From assembly GCF_000012845.1 (NCBI RefSeq), contig NC_009615.1:4280501-4344500 (forward strand): 64,000 nucleotides of DNA. Reading direction: 5' to 3'. Positions 51,889-61,492 of this stretch are shown here, piece by piece; positions within the stretch are counted from its first letter, which is position 1; the number at the start of each line of letters is the position of its first letter. Source of the stretch: Parabacteroides distasonis ATCC 8503. Lineage in GTDB: Bacteria; Bacteroidota; Bacteroidia; Bacteroidales; Tannerellaceae. A model generated the notes under the pieces. It had not been told where the DNA came from and searched no databases. It saw only the letters and a program-made list of their open reading frames with translations. The translations under genes and the position numbers were made by a program.

Positions 51889-53736
51889 TCACATTTCCAG
51901 CACGAAGATCCCTTTCGGTGCCAAGGATAATTCGTCTCCCAATGGAATCTCCTTTCCGGTTAATATCTCTTTTCCGGAGGTTTTACCTCGCAATACTTCC
52001 GCATAGCGTGCCAACGGCAAGTTCACCTCTTTATCACTGCCATTCATCAAGATCAATACGCTTCGGCCATCCAGACTGCGCTCGTACACGTAGACACCTT
52101 GGTTCACCATGAAATGTTTCATCTTACCCTTAGCGATGACAGCGTTGCCCTTGCGCCATTTCAATAAAGTCCGGAGGAAATTCCATGCGTCATTTTGTAC
52201 CTCGCTGCGACCGGATGCCTCGAATTGATTCACCTTGTCGCCGGGCCAGCCACCGGGAACATCCAGACGGATATATCCGTCTCCCTTCTCCTTGGTGCCA
52301 TTCATCAGCAACTCCTGCCCGTAATAGAGCTGGGGAATACCGGGGATCGTCAACAAGAATGTCATCCCTTGCTTGAATGCGTACAAATCATCGACAGACT
52401 TAGGCATGGAGGGAAGAAAACGATCCGTATCATGGTTCTCCAAGAAACGCAATACGTTATAGATATCGGGATATACATAATCATAACACATATGCTCGAA
52501 GATCGTGTGTAAGCCTCCGGAATACCCAGTCTCCTCATGGAACGCCTTGCTCGCGATACCCATCAAGCGGAAATCCATTACCGATTTCAGCTCGGTATCC
52601 TGCCCGAAGTTCAACCGGCTGCCTTTCTGCCAATAAGCGGAACCGATCGTGTAGTTCATCCACGCTTCGCCTACGATGTTATACTCCGGATACTCGTTCA
52701 TGACCTCCGTGCACCAATTCCGCATCATGTCCACGTCGGCATACGGATACGTATCTTGACGGATACCATCCACGCCGCAATACTCGATCCACCAGATAGA
52801 GTTCTGGATAAGGTATTTGGCTACATGTGGGTTCTTTTGGTTCAAGTCCGGCATGCTCGGGACAAACCAGCCGTTCAGCATCGTCTCCTTATCATAATCC
52901 GACACGTAAGGATCGAAATAAGCCTCTTTATCGTGGTTGGTCTGCACGTAGTTATCGAGATTATTAAACCAGTCGTGGCTAGGGATATCTTTCATCCAAG
53001 GATGATCGCTTCCACAATGGTTGAAGATCATATCCATTACGACACGCATGCCCCGCTCGTGCGTCTTCTCGATCAAGCGGACGTAATCCTCGTTCGTGCC
53101 GAAGCGTGGGTCTACCCGATAATAATCCGTCGTGGCATATCCGTGATAAGAGCCTCCCTCCATGTCATTCTCCAATACCGGGTTCAGCCAGATAGCGGTA
53201 ACGCCCAGATCCTCGATATAATCCAAATGCTGTTCGATACCGGCCAAGTCGCCTCCGTGACGGGCGTTCGGGCTGTTACGGTCTACCTTATAAGCGGTGC
53301 GCATCGGGATTTGATCATTCGAGGGATCTCCGTTCGCGAAACGATCCGGCATGATGAGATAAAGCACGTCGGAAGAGTCAAACCCCTTGATCCGATCGGC
53401 GTTCGGTTTACGGGCCTTCAACTCATACGAGTAATTGAAACTCTTTTTGTCCTTCGTGAACGTGATATCAAACCTGCCGGGCTTGGCGTTTTCCACGTCC
53501 AGATAGATCAATAGGTAATTCGGGCTTTCCAACGCTACCGAGCTTTTCAACTGTACGCCGGGATATTTCACGCTAGGGAGATATCCGGCGATATCCTTAC
53601 CGTATACCATCAGCTGGAGTTCCGGGTTCTTCATACCACTCCACCAGAAGGTCGGCTCGATTCTAAGGTTATCGGCTGAAAGCGTACTGGAAGCGAAAAG
53701 GGCCAGTAAAAGGCTCAAGAATAAATGTCTGTTCAT
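51889..53736 (-). CDS. GH13 alpha-amylase family enzyme (SusA/neopullulanase-like)
   Basis: 615 residues with signal MNRHLFLSLLLALFASSTLSA. An N-terminal cyclomaltodextrinase-type beta domain (LRIEPTFWWSGMKNPELQLMVYG) precedes the GH13 barrel. The barrel has MDMIFNHCGSDH, DGIRQDTYPYAD (nucleophile Asp), IVGEAWMN (acid/base Glu) and FLENHDTDRF (third Asp). A C-terminal all-beta domain follows. It probably degrades maltodextrins in the periplasm. No SusC/D genes are adjacent. Confidence 0.9.
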   Translation of the reverse strand: MNRHLFLSLLLALFASSTLSADNLRIEPTFWWSGMKNPELQLMVYGKDIAGYLPSVKYPGVQLKSSVALESPNYLLIYLDVENAKPGRFDITFTKDKKSFNYSYELKARKPNADRIKGFDSSDVLYLIMPDRFANGDPSNDQIPMRTAYKVDRNSPNARHGGDLAGIEQHLDYIEDLGVTAIWLNPVLENDMEGGSYHGYATTDYYRVDPRFGTNEDYVRLIEKTHERGMRVVMDMIFNHCGSDHPWMKDIPSHDWFNNLDNYVQTNHDKEAYFDPYVSDYDKETMLNGWFVPSMPDLNQKNPHVAKYLIQNSIWWIEYCGVDGIRQDTYPYADVDMMRNWCTEVMNEYPEYNIVGEAWMNYTIGSAYWQKGSRLNFGQDTELKSVMDFRLMGIASKAFHEETGYSGGLHTIFEHMCYDYVYPDIYNVLRFLENHDTDRFLPSMPKSVDDLYAFKQGMTFLLTIPGIPQLYYGQELLMNGTKEKGDGYIRLDVPGGWPGDKVNQFEASGRSEVQNDAWNFLRTLLKWRKGNAVIAKGKMKHFMVNQGVYVYERSLDGRSVLILMNGSDKEVNLPLARYAEVLRGKTSGKEILTGKEIPLGDELSLAPKGIFVLEM

Positions 53737-53909
53737 GATATATGTTTATTGATTTATATGACAAGGTTGTACATACGCGAAGATAGAAGGATTCCATTGA
53801 TAATAACACGCTTTCGCCCGGCGAAAAGGGAATAAAAATCACGCGAACGTTTGCGAACCCTCGTAAATTAAGACTATCTTTACTGCCTAAATCTAATCAA
53901 CTAATTCAA

Positions 53910-56900
53910 ATGATAAAAAGTCTAATTGTATCCATGTTTCTGACAGGTTGCGTTTCCTCCCTGTCCGCACAACAAAGTTTTTGGAAAGAAGATTTCTCCG
54001 CCGGGAAATTACCCGACGGCTGGATGATTGTCGATTCAACGAAATCGGCAAAGTGTGAATGGATTGTAACCGATCAGCCTTATCCCGGCTCTTTCCAGTT
54101 CGAGCAACAAGCACCTCCCATCGCATCTACGAGCCGTGGCTATCATATGCAATTCCGGCCGGGCGTAGTCACCGGGGAGGAGATCACGAAGTGGAATCAA
54201 CGGGAGGAATACCCGAACGGCTATTTCCAGACCAGCGCTATCGATTGCGCGGGAAAGAACGATGTGGTATTGAAATTCCAGCACCTGTTTCGTTGGAATA
54301 ATTGGTTCACCGGAAAACGTGCCGGCCTTTGGGTAGGCGTCAGCAACGACGGGGTGAATTGGAAAGAGTATAACGTGATGGATAAGATCCCCGCCGCTAC
54401 CCAGCTTCATGCCCCGGTGAACGAGGAGATCAACATCAGCGAGGTAGCCGCGAATCAGAAAACCGTCTACTTGCGTTTCTTCTGGCGGGATATCTTCTCT
54501 TGGTATTGGATGGTCGATGATATTGAGCTGACAGAGCCTTTCGCGCATGACTTGGCCTTGGAGAAAGTGACCTCACACCAAGAAACCGGGAATACGTTCA
54601 CGAAGGAAGACGTGTTGAAAGTGAAGCTGAAGAACGTTGGCTCCCAGCCCGTAGACGAGGATTTCACGGTAACCGCCTCTTTAAACAACGGTCAGAAACT
54701 AACCGCCACGGTAACCGCCTCCGGGCATCCGATCGCTAAACAAGAGGAATATGAGGTAGCTTTCCCTGCTACCGACCTAACCCAGATGGGCTCCTATAAA
54801 ATAGAGTTCGCTATCCAATACCCGAAGGATGAGCGTTCGTCAAACAACATATTAAAAGCGAACCTGTTCGCCGCCCGTATGAACTTGGGTAAGTTGACGA
54901 AGTTCAATAAGATCAGCAACACGGAATATGAGTTCGTCTCCGGGTACGCTAAGGTTAAGTTGATGTTTTACCGGGATGATATCTTCCGTATCTGGTTGGC
55001 ACCGGATGGGGAGTATACCAATCCGGCGGCAAACTCGATCGTTGTAGATTATGGGGTAAAGAACCCGAGAGTCTCCATGGCCGACAACGGCAGCTATTAT
55101 AAGTTCACGACTTCCCAATGTGTCGTACGTGTCTATAAGAACCCTATTCGTTTCGCCATGTATGACAAGAATAACCGTGCCGTGATCTACGAGGAGGCCG
55201 AACCACTTGCCTTCGGACTAAAAACGACCCAAACGATGCGCCGTAGCGGTGATGAGGATTTCTACGGTTGCGGTATGCAACAAGGTAATTTCTCATACGC
55301 TGGGAAGGAAGCGGATATCGAGGTGACCGGTTGGGATGAGGATCAATCCTCTAACCCGGCTCCCTTCTATATGTCCACGAAAGGATATGGCGTATTCCGC
55401 AATACGTTTGCCCCGGGACATTATGCCTTCAACGGCACGGAGATGTTGGACAAGAACTATGATGATGGCTTTAAGCTGATGGGCTTCACCAGTCAGTTGA
55501 CGCATAACGAGAATCGCTTTGACGCATTCTACTTCTACGGCCCTTCCTTGAAAGACCTATTGAACGACTATACGGATATCACCGGAAAACCTTTTATGCC
55601 GGCGATGTGGATGCTTACGATGGGAGATGCCGACTGCTATAACAAAGGGGAACAGCGCACCGGATGGCCTCAATCCACCCCGGACGTAATCAGCCAAGTT
55701 GCTGATAAATATGTGGAATATGATATGCCCCGTGGCTGGATCTTGCCGAACGATGGCTATGGTTGCGGCTATGTGAAATTGGATTCTGTTGTGACGGAAT
55801 TAGGTAAACGAGGCTTCCATACGGGCTTGTGGACAGAGAATGGTGTGGATAAGATCGCCTACGAGGTTGGTAAATGTGGTACCCGCCTGTGTAAATTGGA
55901 TGTGGCTTGGGTTGGAGAAGGCTATGAGTTTGCCTTGAACGGCTGTAAATCCGCATTCGAGGGGATCGAGAGCAATACGAACGAACGAGGCTTCGTATGG
56001 GCTGTTTGCGGTTGGGCCGGAACTCAGCGGTATTCTACGGTATGGAGCGGTGACCAAGTGAGCAACTGGGATTATATCCGTTACCATATCCCGACGATCA
56101 CGGGTGCCGGCCTTTCCGCTATGAACGCCGCTACTAGCGATGTGGACGGTATCTTCGGCGGTTCCCCGAAAACCTATACCCGCGACTTGCAATGGAAGGT
56201 CTTCACCCCGATCTTTATGACCATGAGTGGCTGGGCAGATGCCGACCGTCAGCCTTGGGTATATGGGCATCCGTACACGGATATCAACCGTAAATTCTTA
56301 AAGCTGAAGATGCGTCTGAACCCGTACGCCTATACCTATTGCCATGAGGCGCATATGACCGGTGTACCGATGGCTCGTGCGATGGTATTGGAATTCCCGG
56401 ACGACGTGGTTACCCGTGATACGACTACCCAATACCAGTTCATGAGTGGTGAGTGGATGATGGTTGCCCCCGTATATACCCGGAAGAACGTACGCGACAG
56501 TATCTACTTCCCTGCCGGAGAATGGTACGACTATTGGACCGGAAAGAAATACGAGGGTGGCAAGTGGTTGGATAAATATGAGGCTAAACTGGATATTTGC
56601 CCGGTATTTATCCGTCAAGGCGCCATTATCCCGATGTATCCGGATATGAATTATGTAGGCGAGAAACCTGCGGATGTCTTGACCTTGGACTTATATCCCT
56701 ACGGAAACACCTCTTTCAATTTATATGAGGATGACGGTCTCACCCGTGATTATAAGAAAGGCGAGTTTGCCCGTACCTTAATCTCTGTTTCCTCCCCAAA
56801 AGGTGAGAAAGGAACGATCACCGTGGATATAGCGAAAGCGAAAGGAGATTATAAAGGACGTTACCAAGAGCGTACTTACCTATTGGATGTCCGCTCAGAA

Positions 56901-57077
56901 TCCAGCCCGTCAAACGTAACCGTAGCCGAAAAGCCCCTATCTGCCATCTCCCCCGAAGCGTTCAATGCCGGACAAGAAGGCTGGTACTTCGATGCCTCGG
57001 ATCGTATGGGAAGGGTTAAGGTACGGACGAACCGCTTGTCTACGAATCAGGATCAGAAGATTGTAATTGGTTTCTAA
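53910..57077 (+). CDS. GH31 family glycoside hydrolase, multidomain
   Basis: 1055 residues with signal MIKSLIVSMFLTGCVSSLSAQ. An N-terminal jelly-roll-type domain (about 25-215, FWKEDFSAGKLPDGW..VDDIELTEPF) is followed by a CARDB-like beta domain (about 218-310) and then the GH31 catalytic part. Candidate catalytic Asp residues are in CKLDVAWVGEGYEF (nucleophile) and TVWSGDQVSNWDYI (acid/base). The usual alpha-glucosidase WxDMNE motif is absent. This version resembles GH31 alpha-N-acetylgalactosaminidases, so mucin-type glycans are a plausible substrate (inference). The sulfatase downstream supports host-glycan use. Confidence 0.82.
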   Translation: MIKSLIVSMFLTGCVSSLSAQQSFWKEDFSAGKLPDGWMIVDSTKSAKCEWIVTDQPYPGSFQFEQQAPPIASTSRGYHMQFRPGVVTGEEITKWNQREEYPNGYFQTSAIDCAGKNDVVLKFQHLFRWNNWFTGKRAGLWVGVSNDGVNWKEYNVMDKIPAATQLHAPVNEEINISEVAANQKTVYLRFFWRDIFSWYWMVDDIELTEPFAHDLALEKVTSHQETGNTFTKEDVLKVKLKNVGSQPVDEDFTVTASLNNGQKLTATVTASGHPIAKQEEYEVAFPATDLTQMGSYKIEFAIQYPKDERSSNNILKANLFAARMNLGKLTKFNKISNTEYEFVSGYAKVKLMFYRDDIFRIWLAPDGEYTNPAANSIVVDYGVKNPRVSMADNGSYYKFTTSQCVVRVYKNPIRFAMYDKNNRAVIYEEAEPLAFGLKTTQTMRRSGDEDFYGCGMQQGNFSYAGKEADIEVTGWDEDQSSNPAPFYMSTKGYGVFRNTFAPGHYAFNGTEMLDKNYDDGFKLMGFTSQLTHNENRFDAFYFYGPSLKDLLNDYTDITGKPFMPAMWMLTMGDADCYNKGEQRTGWPQSTPDVISQVADKYVEYDMPRGWILPNDGYGCGYVKLDSVVTELGKRGFHTGLWTENGVDKIAYEVGKCGTRLCKLDVAWVGEGYEFALNGCKSAFEGIESNTNERGFVWAVCGWAGTQRYSTVWSGDQVSNWDYIRYHIPTITGAGLSAMNAATSDVDGIFGGSPKTYTRDLQWKVFTPIFMTMSGWADADRQPWVYGHPYTDINRKFLKLKMRLNPYAYTYCHEAHMTGVPMARAMVLEFPDDVVTRDTTTQYQFMSGEWMMVAPVYTRKNVRDSIYFPAGEWYDYWTGKKYEGGKWLDKYEAKLDICPVFIRQGAIIPMYPDMNYVGEKPADVLTLDLYPYGNTSFNLYEDDGLTRDYKKGEFARTLISVSSPKGEKGTITVDIAKAKGDYKGRYQERTYLLDVRSESSPSNVTVAEKPLSAISPEAFNAGQEGWYFDASDRMGRVKVRTNRLSTNQDQKIVIGF

Positions 57078-57101
57078 CACTTCTATTTATTTTAAAGGTA
57101 T

Positions 57102-58517
57102 ATGAAAACACAATTGACTTTATGTATATCCGGGACATTGCTGCTTGTCGGAATGTCCGGTTGCGAAAAAACTCCGGAGCGTCCTATGAATGTTGTGTAT
57201 ATCTTAGCGGATGATTTAGGATATGGCGATGTGGGTTGTTATGGCCAGCAGATTATCAAGACGCCCAATATCGATCGGATGGCGAAGGAGGGAATGTTGT
57301 TCACGCAGCATTATGCCGGATGTACGGTGAGTGCCCCTTCCCGTTGCTCCTTGATGACCGGATTGCATACGGGACATACGCAAGTCCGGGGAAACCGGGA
57401 GATCACGCCCGAAGGCCAACAGCCGATGCGGGAGGATACCTATACGTTGGGTAAATTAATGAAATCGGCCGGTTATACGACCGGTATCTTTGGTAAATGG
57501 GGATTGGGAAATCCGGGCTCTGTCTCCATTCCCAATAAGATGGGCTTCGATGAGTTTTATGGGTATAATTGCCAACGGCAGTCGCATTCCTTCTATCCGG
57601 ATCATTTATGGCATAATGAGGAGAAGGTTCTTTTTCCTGAAAACGAGAACAATGCTTGCAAGACATATTCACAAGATTTGATTCATGAGCAAGCATTGAA
57701 GTTCATCCGGGATCATAAGGAGCAACCATTCTTTGCGATGCTTACTTATACGCTGCCTCATGCGGAATTGAATCTTCCGCATGATTCTATTTATAAGATG
57801 TACGAGAACTCATTCGAGGAGACTCCTTATATTGGTAAGTTTGATAAAGTGTATGGCGGTTATAACACCTCGGAGAAGCCCTTGGCCTCCTTTGCCGCCA
57901 TGGTCTCCCGGTTGGATAAATACGTGGGGGATGTAATGGCTGAATTGAAAGAGTTAGGTTTGGATAAGAATACGATCGTGATTTTTACCAGCGATAACGG
58001 CCCGCATCATGAGGGTGGAGCTGATCCCGATTTTTTCAAGAGTTACGGACCTTTTAGGGGGATCAAACGGGATGTATATGAAGGAGGCATCCGTATACCT
58101 ATGGTGGCATGGTGCCCGGGTACGATCAAGGCCGGAGCCCAATCGGATCATATAAGCGCATTCTGGGATGTCATGCCGACATTGGCAGAACTTACAGGTA
58201 CGGTTTTGCCCGAGAAGACGGATGGAATCTCTTTCTTACCAACCTTGTTATCAAAGAAAGATCAACAGGCCCATGATTATTTATATTGGGAATTTCACGA
58301 GTTGAATGGCCGGGAAGCATTACGCTCCGGTAAATGGAAACTAATCCGGCAACCGATCGTGGGTGAGACTATATTGGAACTGTATGATTTAAGTAATGAT
58401 ATACACGAGGATACAAATCTGGCGGAGAAATATCCCGATAAGGTAAAAGAACTGGCAGTCTTGATGGACAACGCCCGCATAGAGTCTCCGTACTTTAACT
58501 TTGGAAGAGAAAAGTAA
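57102..58517 (+). CDS. Sulfatase (arylsulfatase family, Ser-type)
   Basis: 471 residues with a lipoprotein-like start (LLLVGMSGC). VVYILADDLGYGDVGCYG supplies the metal-binding Asp pair. VSAPSRCSLMTGLHTG is the activation motif with Ser rather than Cys at the formylglycine position, so it needs an anSME-type radical SAM maturase. FTSDNGPHHEGG completes the metal site. It lies 24 nt after the GH31 gene and is likely co-transcribed for breakdown of a sulfated glycan. Confidence 0.9.
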   Translation: MKTQLTLCISGTLLLVGMSGCEKTPERPMNVVYILADDLGYGDVGCYGQQIIKTPNIDRMAKEGMLFTQHYAGCTVSAPSRCSLMTGLHTGHTQVRGNREITPEGQQPMREDTYTLGKLMKSAGYTTGIFGKWGLGNPGSVSIPNKMGFDEFYGYNCQRQSHSFYPDHLWHNEEKVLFPENENNACKTYSQDLIHEQALKFIRDHKEQPFFAMLTYTLPHAELNLPHDSIYKMYENSFEETPYIGKFDKVYGGYNTSEKPLASFAAMVSRLDKYVGDVMAELKELGLDKNTIVIFTSDNGPHHEGGADPDFFKSYGPFRGIKRDVYEGGIRIPMVAWCPGTIKAGAQSDHISAFWDVMPTLAELTGTVLPEKTDGISFLPTLLSKKDQQAHDYLYWEFHELNGREALRSGKWKLIRQPIVGETILELYDLSNDIHEDTNLAEKYPDKVKELAVLMDNARIESPYFNFGREK

Positions 58518-58566
58518 ACGTGCGAGAAGAGAATAAAGTGTAGGCGTAATATCTGTTAGGTAATGA

Positions 58567-58604
58567 TAAAAAAGGCTTTCTTTCAGCGAGAAAGCCTTTT
58601 TTTT
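58567..58604 (+). terminator. Terminator after the sulfatase
   Basis: AAAGGCTTTC (58571-58580) and GAAAGCCTTT (58590-58599) are followed by T8. Confidence 0.9.
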
Positions 58605-58605
58605 G

Positions 58606-58613
58606 TATCTTTG
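58606..58613 (+). promoter_or_regulatory. sufS promoter -7 box
   Basis: TATCTTTG matches TAnnTTTG, 36 nt before the sufS ATG, immediately after the terminator. Confidence 0.55.
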
Positions 58614-58648
58614 GCTCTCGTAATTTTAAGACAAAAAGAAGTAAGACT

Positions 58649-59863
58649 ATGTTAGACGTTCAAGCGATCCGAAAAGACTTTCCGATCTTGGATCATAAGA
58701 TATACGATAAACCGCTGATATATTTCGATAATGGTGCTACTACCCAGAAACCTCGTCAAGTGGTAGAAAAGATAGAGAATGGATATTATAACGTAAACGC
58801 TAATATCCACCGAGGCGTACATTTCTTGAGCCAAGCGGCGACAGAGGCGCATGAGGAGGCTCGCAAAACGGTACAGCATTTCTTGAATGCCCGTTTCTCG
58901 AATGAGATTATTTTTACCCGGGGAACTACGGAATCCATTAATTTGATCGCTTCCAGCTTTACGGATGAATGTATGTCGGCAGGGGATGAGGTGATCGTGT
59001 CCGTGATGGAGCATCATTCCAATATCGTTCCTTGGCAGATACAAGCGGCCCGGAAAGGTATTACGTTGAAGGTGATCCCGATGAATGAGAAAGGGGAGTT
59101 GAATCTGGATGAGTATCGTAAATTATTCTCGGATAAGACTCGTTTGGTTTCCGTGACTCATGTGTCTAATGTCTTGGGTACGGTGAATCCGGTAAAGGCG
59201 ATGATCGAGATCGCTCATGAACAAGACGTGCCGGTGTTGATAGACGGGGCTCAAGCCGTTCCGCATATGAAGGTGGATGTGCAGGACTTGGATGCGGAGT
59301 TTTATGTTTTCTCCGGGCATAAGATTTACGGACCGACGGGTATCGGGGTCTTGTATGGTAAAGAGGAGTGGTTGGATAAACTTCCTCCGTATCAGGGAGG
59401 AGGCGAGATGATCGCTACGGTCTCGTTCGAGAAGACAACTTTTAATGAACTTCCCTTTAAGTTCGAGGCGGGAACTCCGGATTATATTGGTAGTACGGCG
59501 TTGGCGGAAGCTTTGCGGTATGTAGACCGGATCGGTATAGAGAATATAGCTACTTATGAGGATGAGCTTCTACGATATGCGACCGCTGGATTAAATACGA
59601 TTGAAGGGATGCGTATTTTTGGACAAGCGGATCATAAAGGAGCGGTGCTTTCTTTTTTGGTGGGTAATATCCATCATTACGATATGGGGATGTTGCTGGA
59701 CCGTCTGGGAATAGCGGTTCGTACAGGGCATCATTGTGCCCAGCCTTTGATGCATGCCTTAGGAATCGAGGGTACGGTGCGGGCGTCTTTCTCCTTTTAT
59801 AATACGAAAGAGGAGATCGATACGTTCATCGCAGGTGTGGAACGAGTTCGGAAGATGTTTTGA
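58649..59863 (+). CDS. sufS: Cysteine desulfurase SufS
   Basis: 404 residues, PLP-dependent. YFDNGATTQKPRQVVE opens the fold, FSGHKIYGPTGIGVLYG has the PLP-binding Lys, and VRTGHHCAQPLM carries the catalytic Cys of the group II (SufS/CsdA) type. It supplies sulfur to SufBCD, with SufE (61055-61480) as the likely partner. It is encoded 8 kb away from sufBCD. Confidence 0.95.
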   Translation: MLDVQAIRKDFPILDHKIYDKPLIYFDNGATTQKPRQVVEKIENGYYNVNANIHRGVHFLSQAATEAHEEARKTVQHFLNARFSNEIIFTRGTTESINLIASSFTDECMSAGDEVIVSVMEHHSNIVPWQIQAARKGITLKVIPMNEKGELNLDEYRKLFSDKTRLVSVTHVSNVLGTVNPVKAMIEIAHEQDVPVLIDGAQAVPHMKVDVQDLDAEFYVFSGHKIYGPTGIGVLYGKEEWLDKLPPYQGGGEMIATVSFEKTTFNELPFKFEAGTPDYIGSTALAEALRYVDRIGIENIATYEDELLRYATAGLNTIEGMRIFGQADHKGAVLSFLVGNIHHYDMGMLLDRLGIAVRTGHHCAQPLMHALGIEGTVRASFSFYNTKEEIDTFIAGVERVRKMF

Positions 59864-59865
59864 GT

Positions 59866-60264
59866 ATGATGTATTATATTAAGAAATATCCGTTTTCACT
59901 GGCGATTATATTGGTCGTTATTTACTTGTCGTTCTTTAAGCCGCCGAAGATGGATGATATCCCTTTATTCCCGGGTGTGGACAAGGTGGTTCATTTCTGT
60001 ATGTATGGGGGGATGTCGGGTATGCTATGGCTGGAGTTCTTGCGGAATCACCGGAAGTATGAGACGGTATTATGGCATGCTTGGATCGGGGCAGTTTTAT
60101 GCCCGATCGTTATGAGTGGGATTATTGAGATATTGCAAGAATATTGTACGACGTACCGGGGTGGGGATTGGTTTGATTTCTTGGCGAATACTTGCGGGGT
60201 GATCGCCGCTACGGCATTCGCTTGGTTCGTGCTTCGCCCTTGGATTGTGAATGAGCAAAAATAA
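59866..60264 (+). CDS. VanZ-like membrane protein
   Basis: About 132 residues from ATG 59866; the track-length frame starts at a TTG overlapping the sufS stop. Four hydrophobic helices are seen. PLFPGVDKVVHFCMYGGMSGMLWLE and GIIEILQEYCTTYRGGDWFDFLANTCGVIAA are VanZ-family motifs. Its role is unknown; it is coupled to sufS by position. Confidence 0.82.
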   Translation: MMYYIKKYPFSLAIILVVIYLSFFKPPKMDDIPLFPGVDKVVHFCMYGGMSGMLWLEFLRNHRKYETVLWHAWIGAVLCPIVMSGIIEILQEYCTTYRGGDWFDFLANTCGVIAATAFAWFVLRPWIVNEQK

Positions 60265-60273
60265 TGTACAACC

Positions 60274-60305
60274 TTGTAGAGACGGGGCGTGCTCCGTCTC
60301 TACAA
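60274..60305. repeat. Dispersed palindrome (REP-like)
   Basis: TTGTAGAGACGG and CCGTCTCTACAA surround GGCGTGCT. It shares its core with the hairpin at 33752-33775. The preceding ATGTACAACCTTGT also occurs (reversed) near 53761-53774. Confidence 0.6.
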
Positions 60306-60337
60306 AGCTATATATACGATAAATAATAAACTGGGAT

Positions 60338-60937
60338 ATGTTATTACCATATATGGAAACCGGGCGTATAGAGGCCGGGTGTGATGAGGCGGGAAGAGGC
60401 TGCTTGGCGGGTGCGGTATTCGCCGCCGCCGTGATTCTTCCGGAAGATTTTAAGAATGAGGATTTAAACGATAGCAAGCAATTAAGCGAGAAGAAACGGT
60501 ATAAGCTTCGTCCTGTCATCGAACGTGAGGCGATCGCTTGGGCGGTAGGCATCGTCAGTCCGGAAGAGATCGATAAGATTAATATCTTAAAGGCTTCTTT
60601 CTTGGCTATGCATCGTGCGATCGAGCAACTGAAAGTACGGCCGGAACATTTATTGATCGATGGAAACCGTTTTACCCCTTATCCCGATATTCCGCATACG
60701 ACCGTAGTAAAAGGCGATGGCAAATACCTGAGTATCGCCGCCGCCTCTATATTGGCTAAAACCTATCGTGATGATTATATGAATGAATTGGCCTTGGAAT
60801 ACCCCGCTTATCATTGGCTGGACAATAAAGGTTATCCTACCAAGGTCCACAGGGAAGCGATTCGTACCCACGGAATCACGCCTTATCATCGCAAGACATT
60901 CACGCTTTTACCGGAGCAGCTTACACTAGGTTTTTAA
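60338..60937 (+). CDS. rnhB: Ribonuclease HII
   Basis: 199 residues. [24 protein letters not shown] has the catalytic Asp-Glu pair, [19 protein letters not shown] (third Asp) and [17 protein letters not shown] follow, and [28 protein letters not shown] ends the fold. It removes RNA from RNA-DNA hybrids. Confidence 0.95.
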   Translation: MLLPYMETGRIEAGCDEAGRGCLAGAVFAAAVILPEDFKNEDLNDSKQLSEKKRYKLRPVIEREAIAWAVGIVSPEEIDKINILKASFLAMHRAIEQLKVRPEHLLIDGNRFTPYPDIPHTTVVKGDGKYLSIAAASILAKTYRDDYMNELALEYPAYHWLDNKGYPTKVHREAIRTHGITPYHRKTFTLLPEQLTLGF

Positions 60938-61046
60938 TACGTATATAGGCATAACCTTATGCGTATATACGTATGAGGCTATGCCTATATCGGTGTAGGC
61001 TTACACGTATATACGTATCGGCTCGTGCCTATATACGTGTGAAAAC
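60937..61046. repeat. Five 22-bp tandem repeats
   Basis: Units start at 60937, 60959, 60981, 61003 and 61025. The consensus is roughly RYRCsTATATACGTrTrGGCT, and several units are near-palindromic around CGTATATACG. The array fills the convergent gap between rnhB and sufE. Confidence 0.8.
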
Positions 61047-61054
61047 ACCTATTT

Positions 61055-61480
61055 TTATTGTTGTTCCTTTGCCCGGTAAGCCATTGCGTACAGACGCATT
61101 TGCTTCACCATCGCTACCAACCCGTTGGAACGAGTAGGGGATAAATGCTCTTTTAATCCTACCTTGTCGATAAAGTAAAGATCGGCATCCAGTATCTCCT
61201 GCGGGGTATGGCCGGATAGGATATTGATCAAAAGGGATACGATACCTTTTACGATCACGGCGTCGCTTTCTCCTTGGAAAATAATCTTTCCATCTGCATA
61301 ATCCGCTTGGAACCAAACCCGGCTTTGGCAACCCTCGATCAAGTTGCTTTCCGTTTTATATTTCTCATCGAGCGGGGGAAGGGAGTTTCCCAGATCTATT
61401 AATAACGCATATTTATCCATCCAATCATCGAAGACTGAGAATTCTTCGATTACATTGTCTTGAAGTTCATTGATTGTCAT
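61055..61480 (-). CDS. sufE: Cysteine desulfuration protein SufE
   Basis: 141 residues. YALLIDLGNSLPPLDEKYKTESNLIEGCQSRVWFQADYADGKIIF contains the sulfur-accepting Cys in EGCQSRVW. SDAVIVKGIVSLLINILSGHTPQEIL follows. It accepts persulfide from SufS. It is last of three minus-strand genes, 12 nt after the M28 peptidase. Confidence 0.93.
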   Translation of the reverse strand: MTINELQDNVIEEFSVFDDWMDKYALLIDLGNSLPPLDEKYKTESNLIEGCQSRVWFQADYADGKIIFQGESDAVIVKGIVSLLINILSGHTPQEILDADLYFIDKVGLKEHLSPTRSNGLVAMVKQMRLYAMAYRAKEQQ

Positions 61481-61492
61481 TTTATCAGTATT

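Noticed and set aside
52537..53514. Plus-strand ORF of 325 codons
   Set aside because: It is the antisense frame of the GH13 gene, which has all its catalytic motifs.
60937..61046. Possible CRISPR array
   Set aside because: Units are contiguous 22-bp tandem repeats without spacers, and no cas genes are near.
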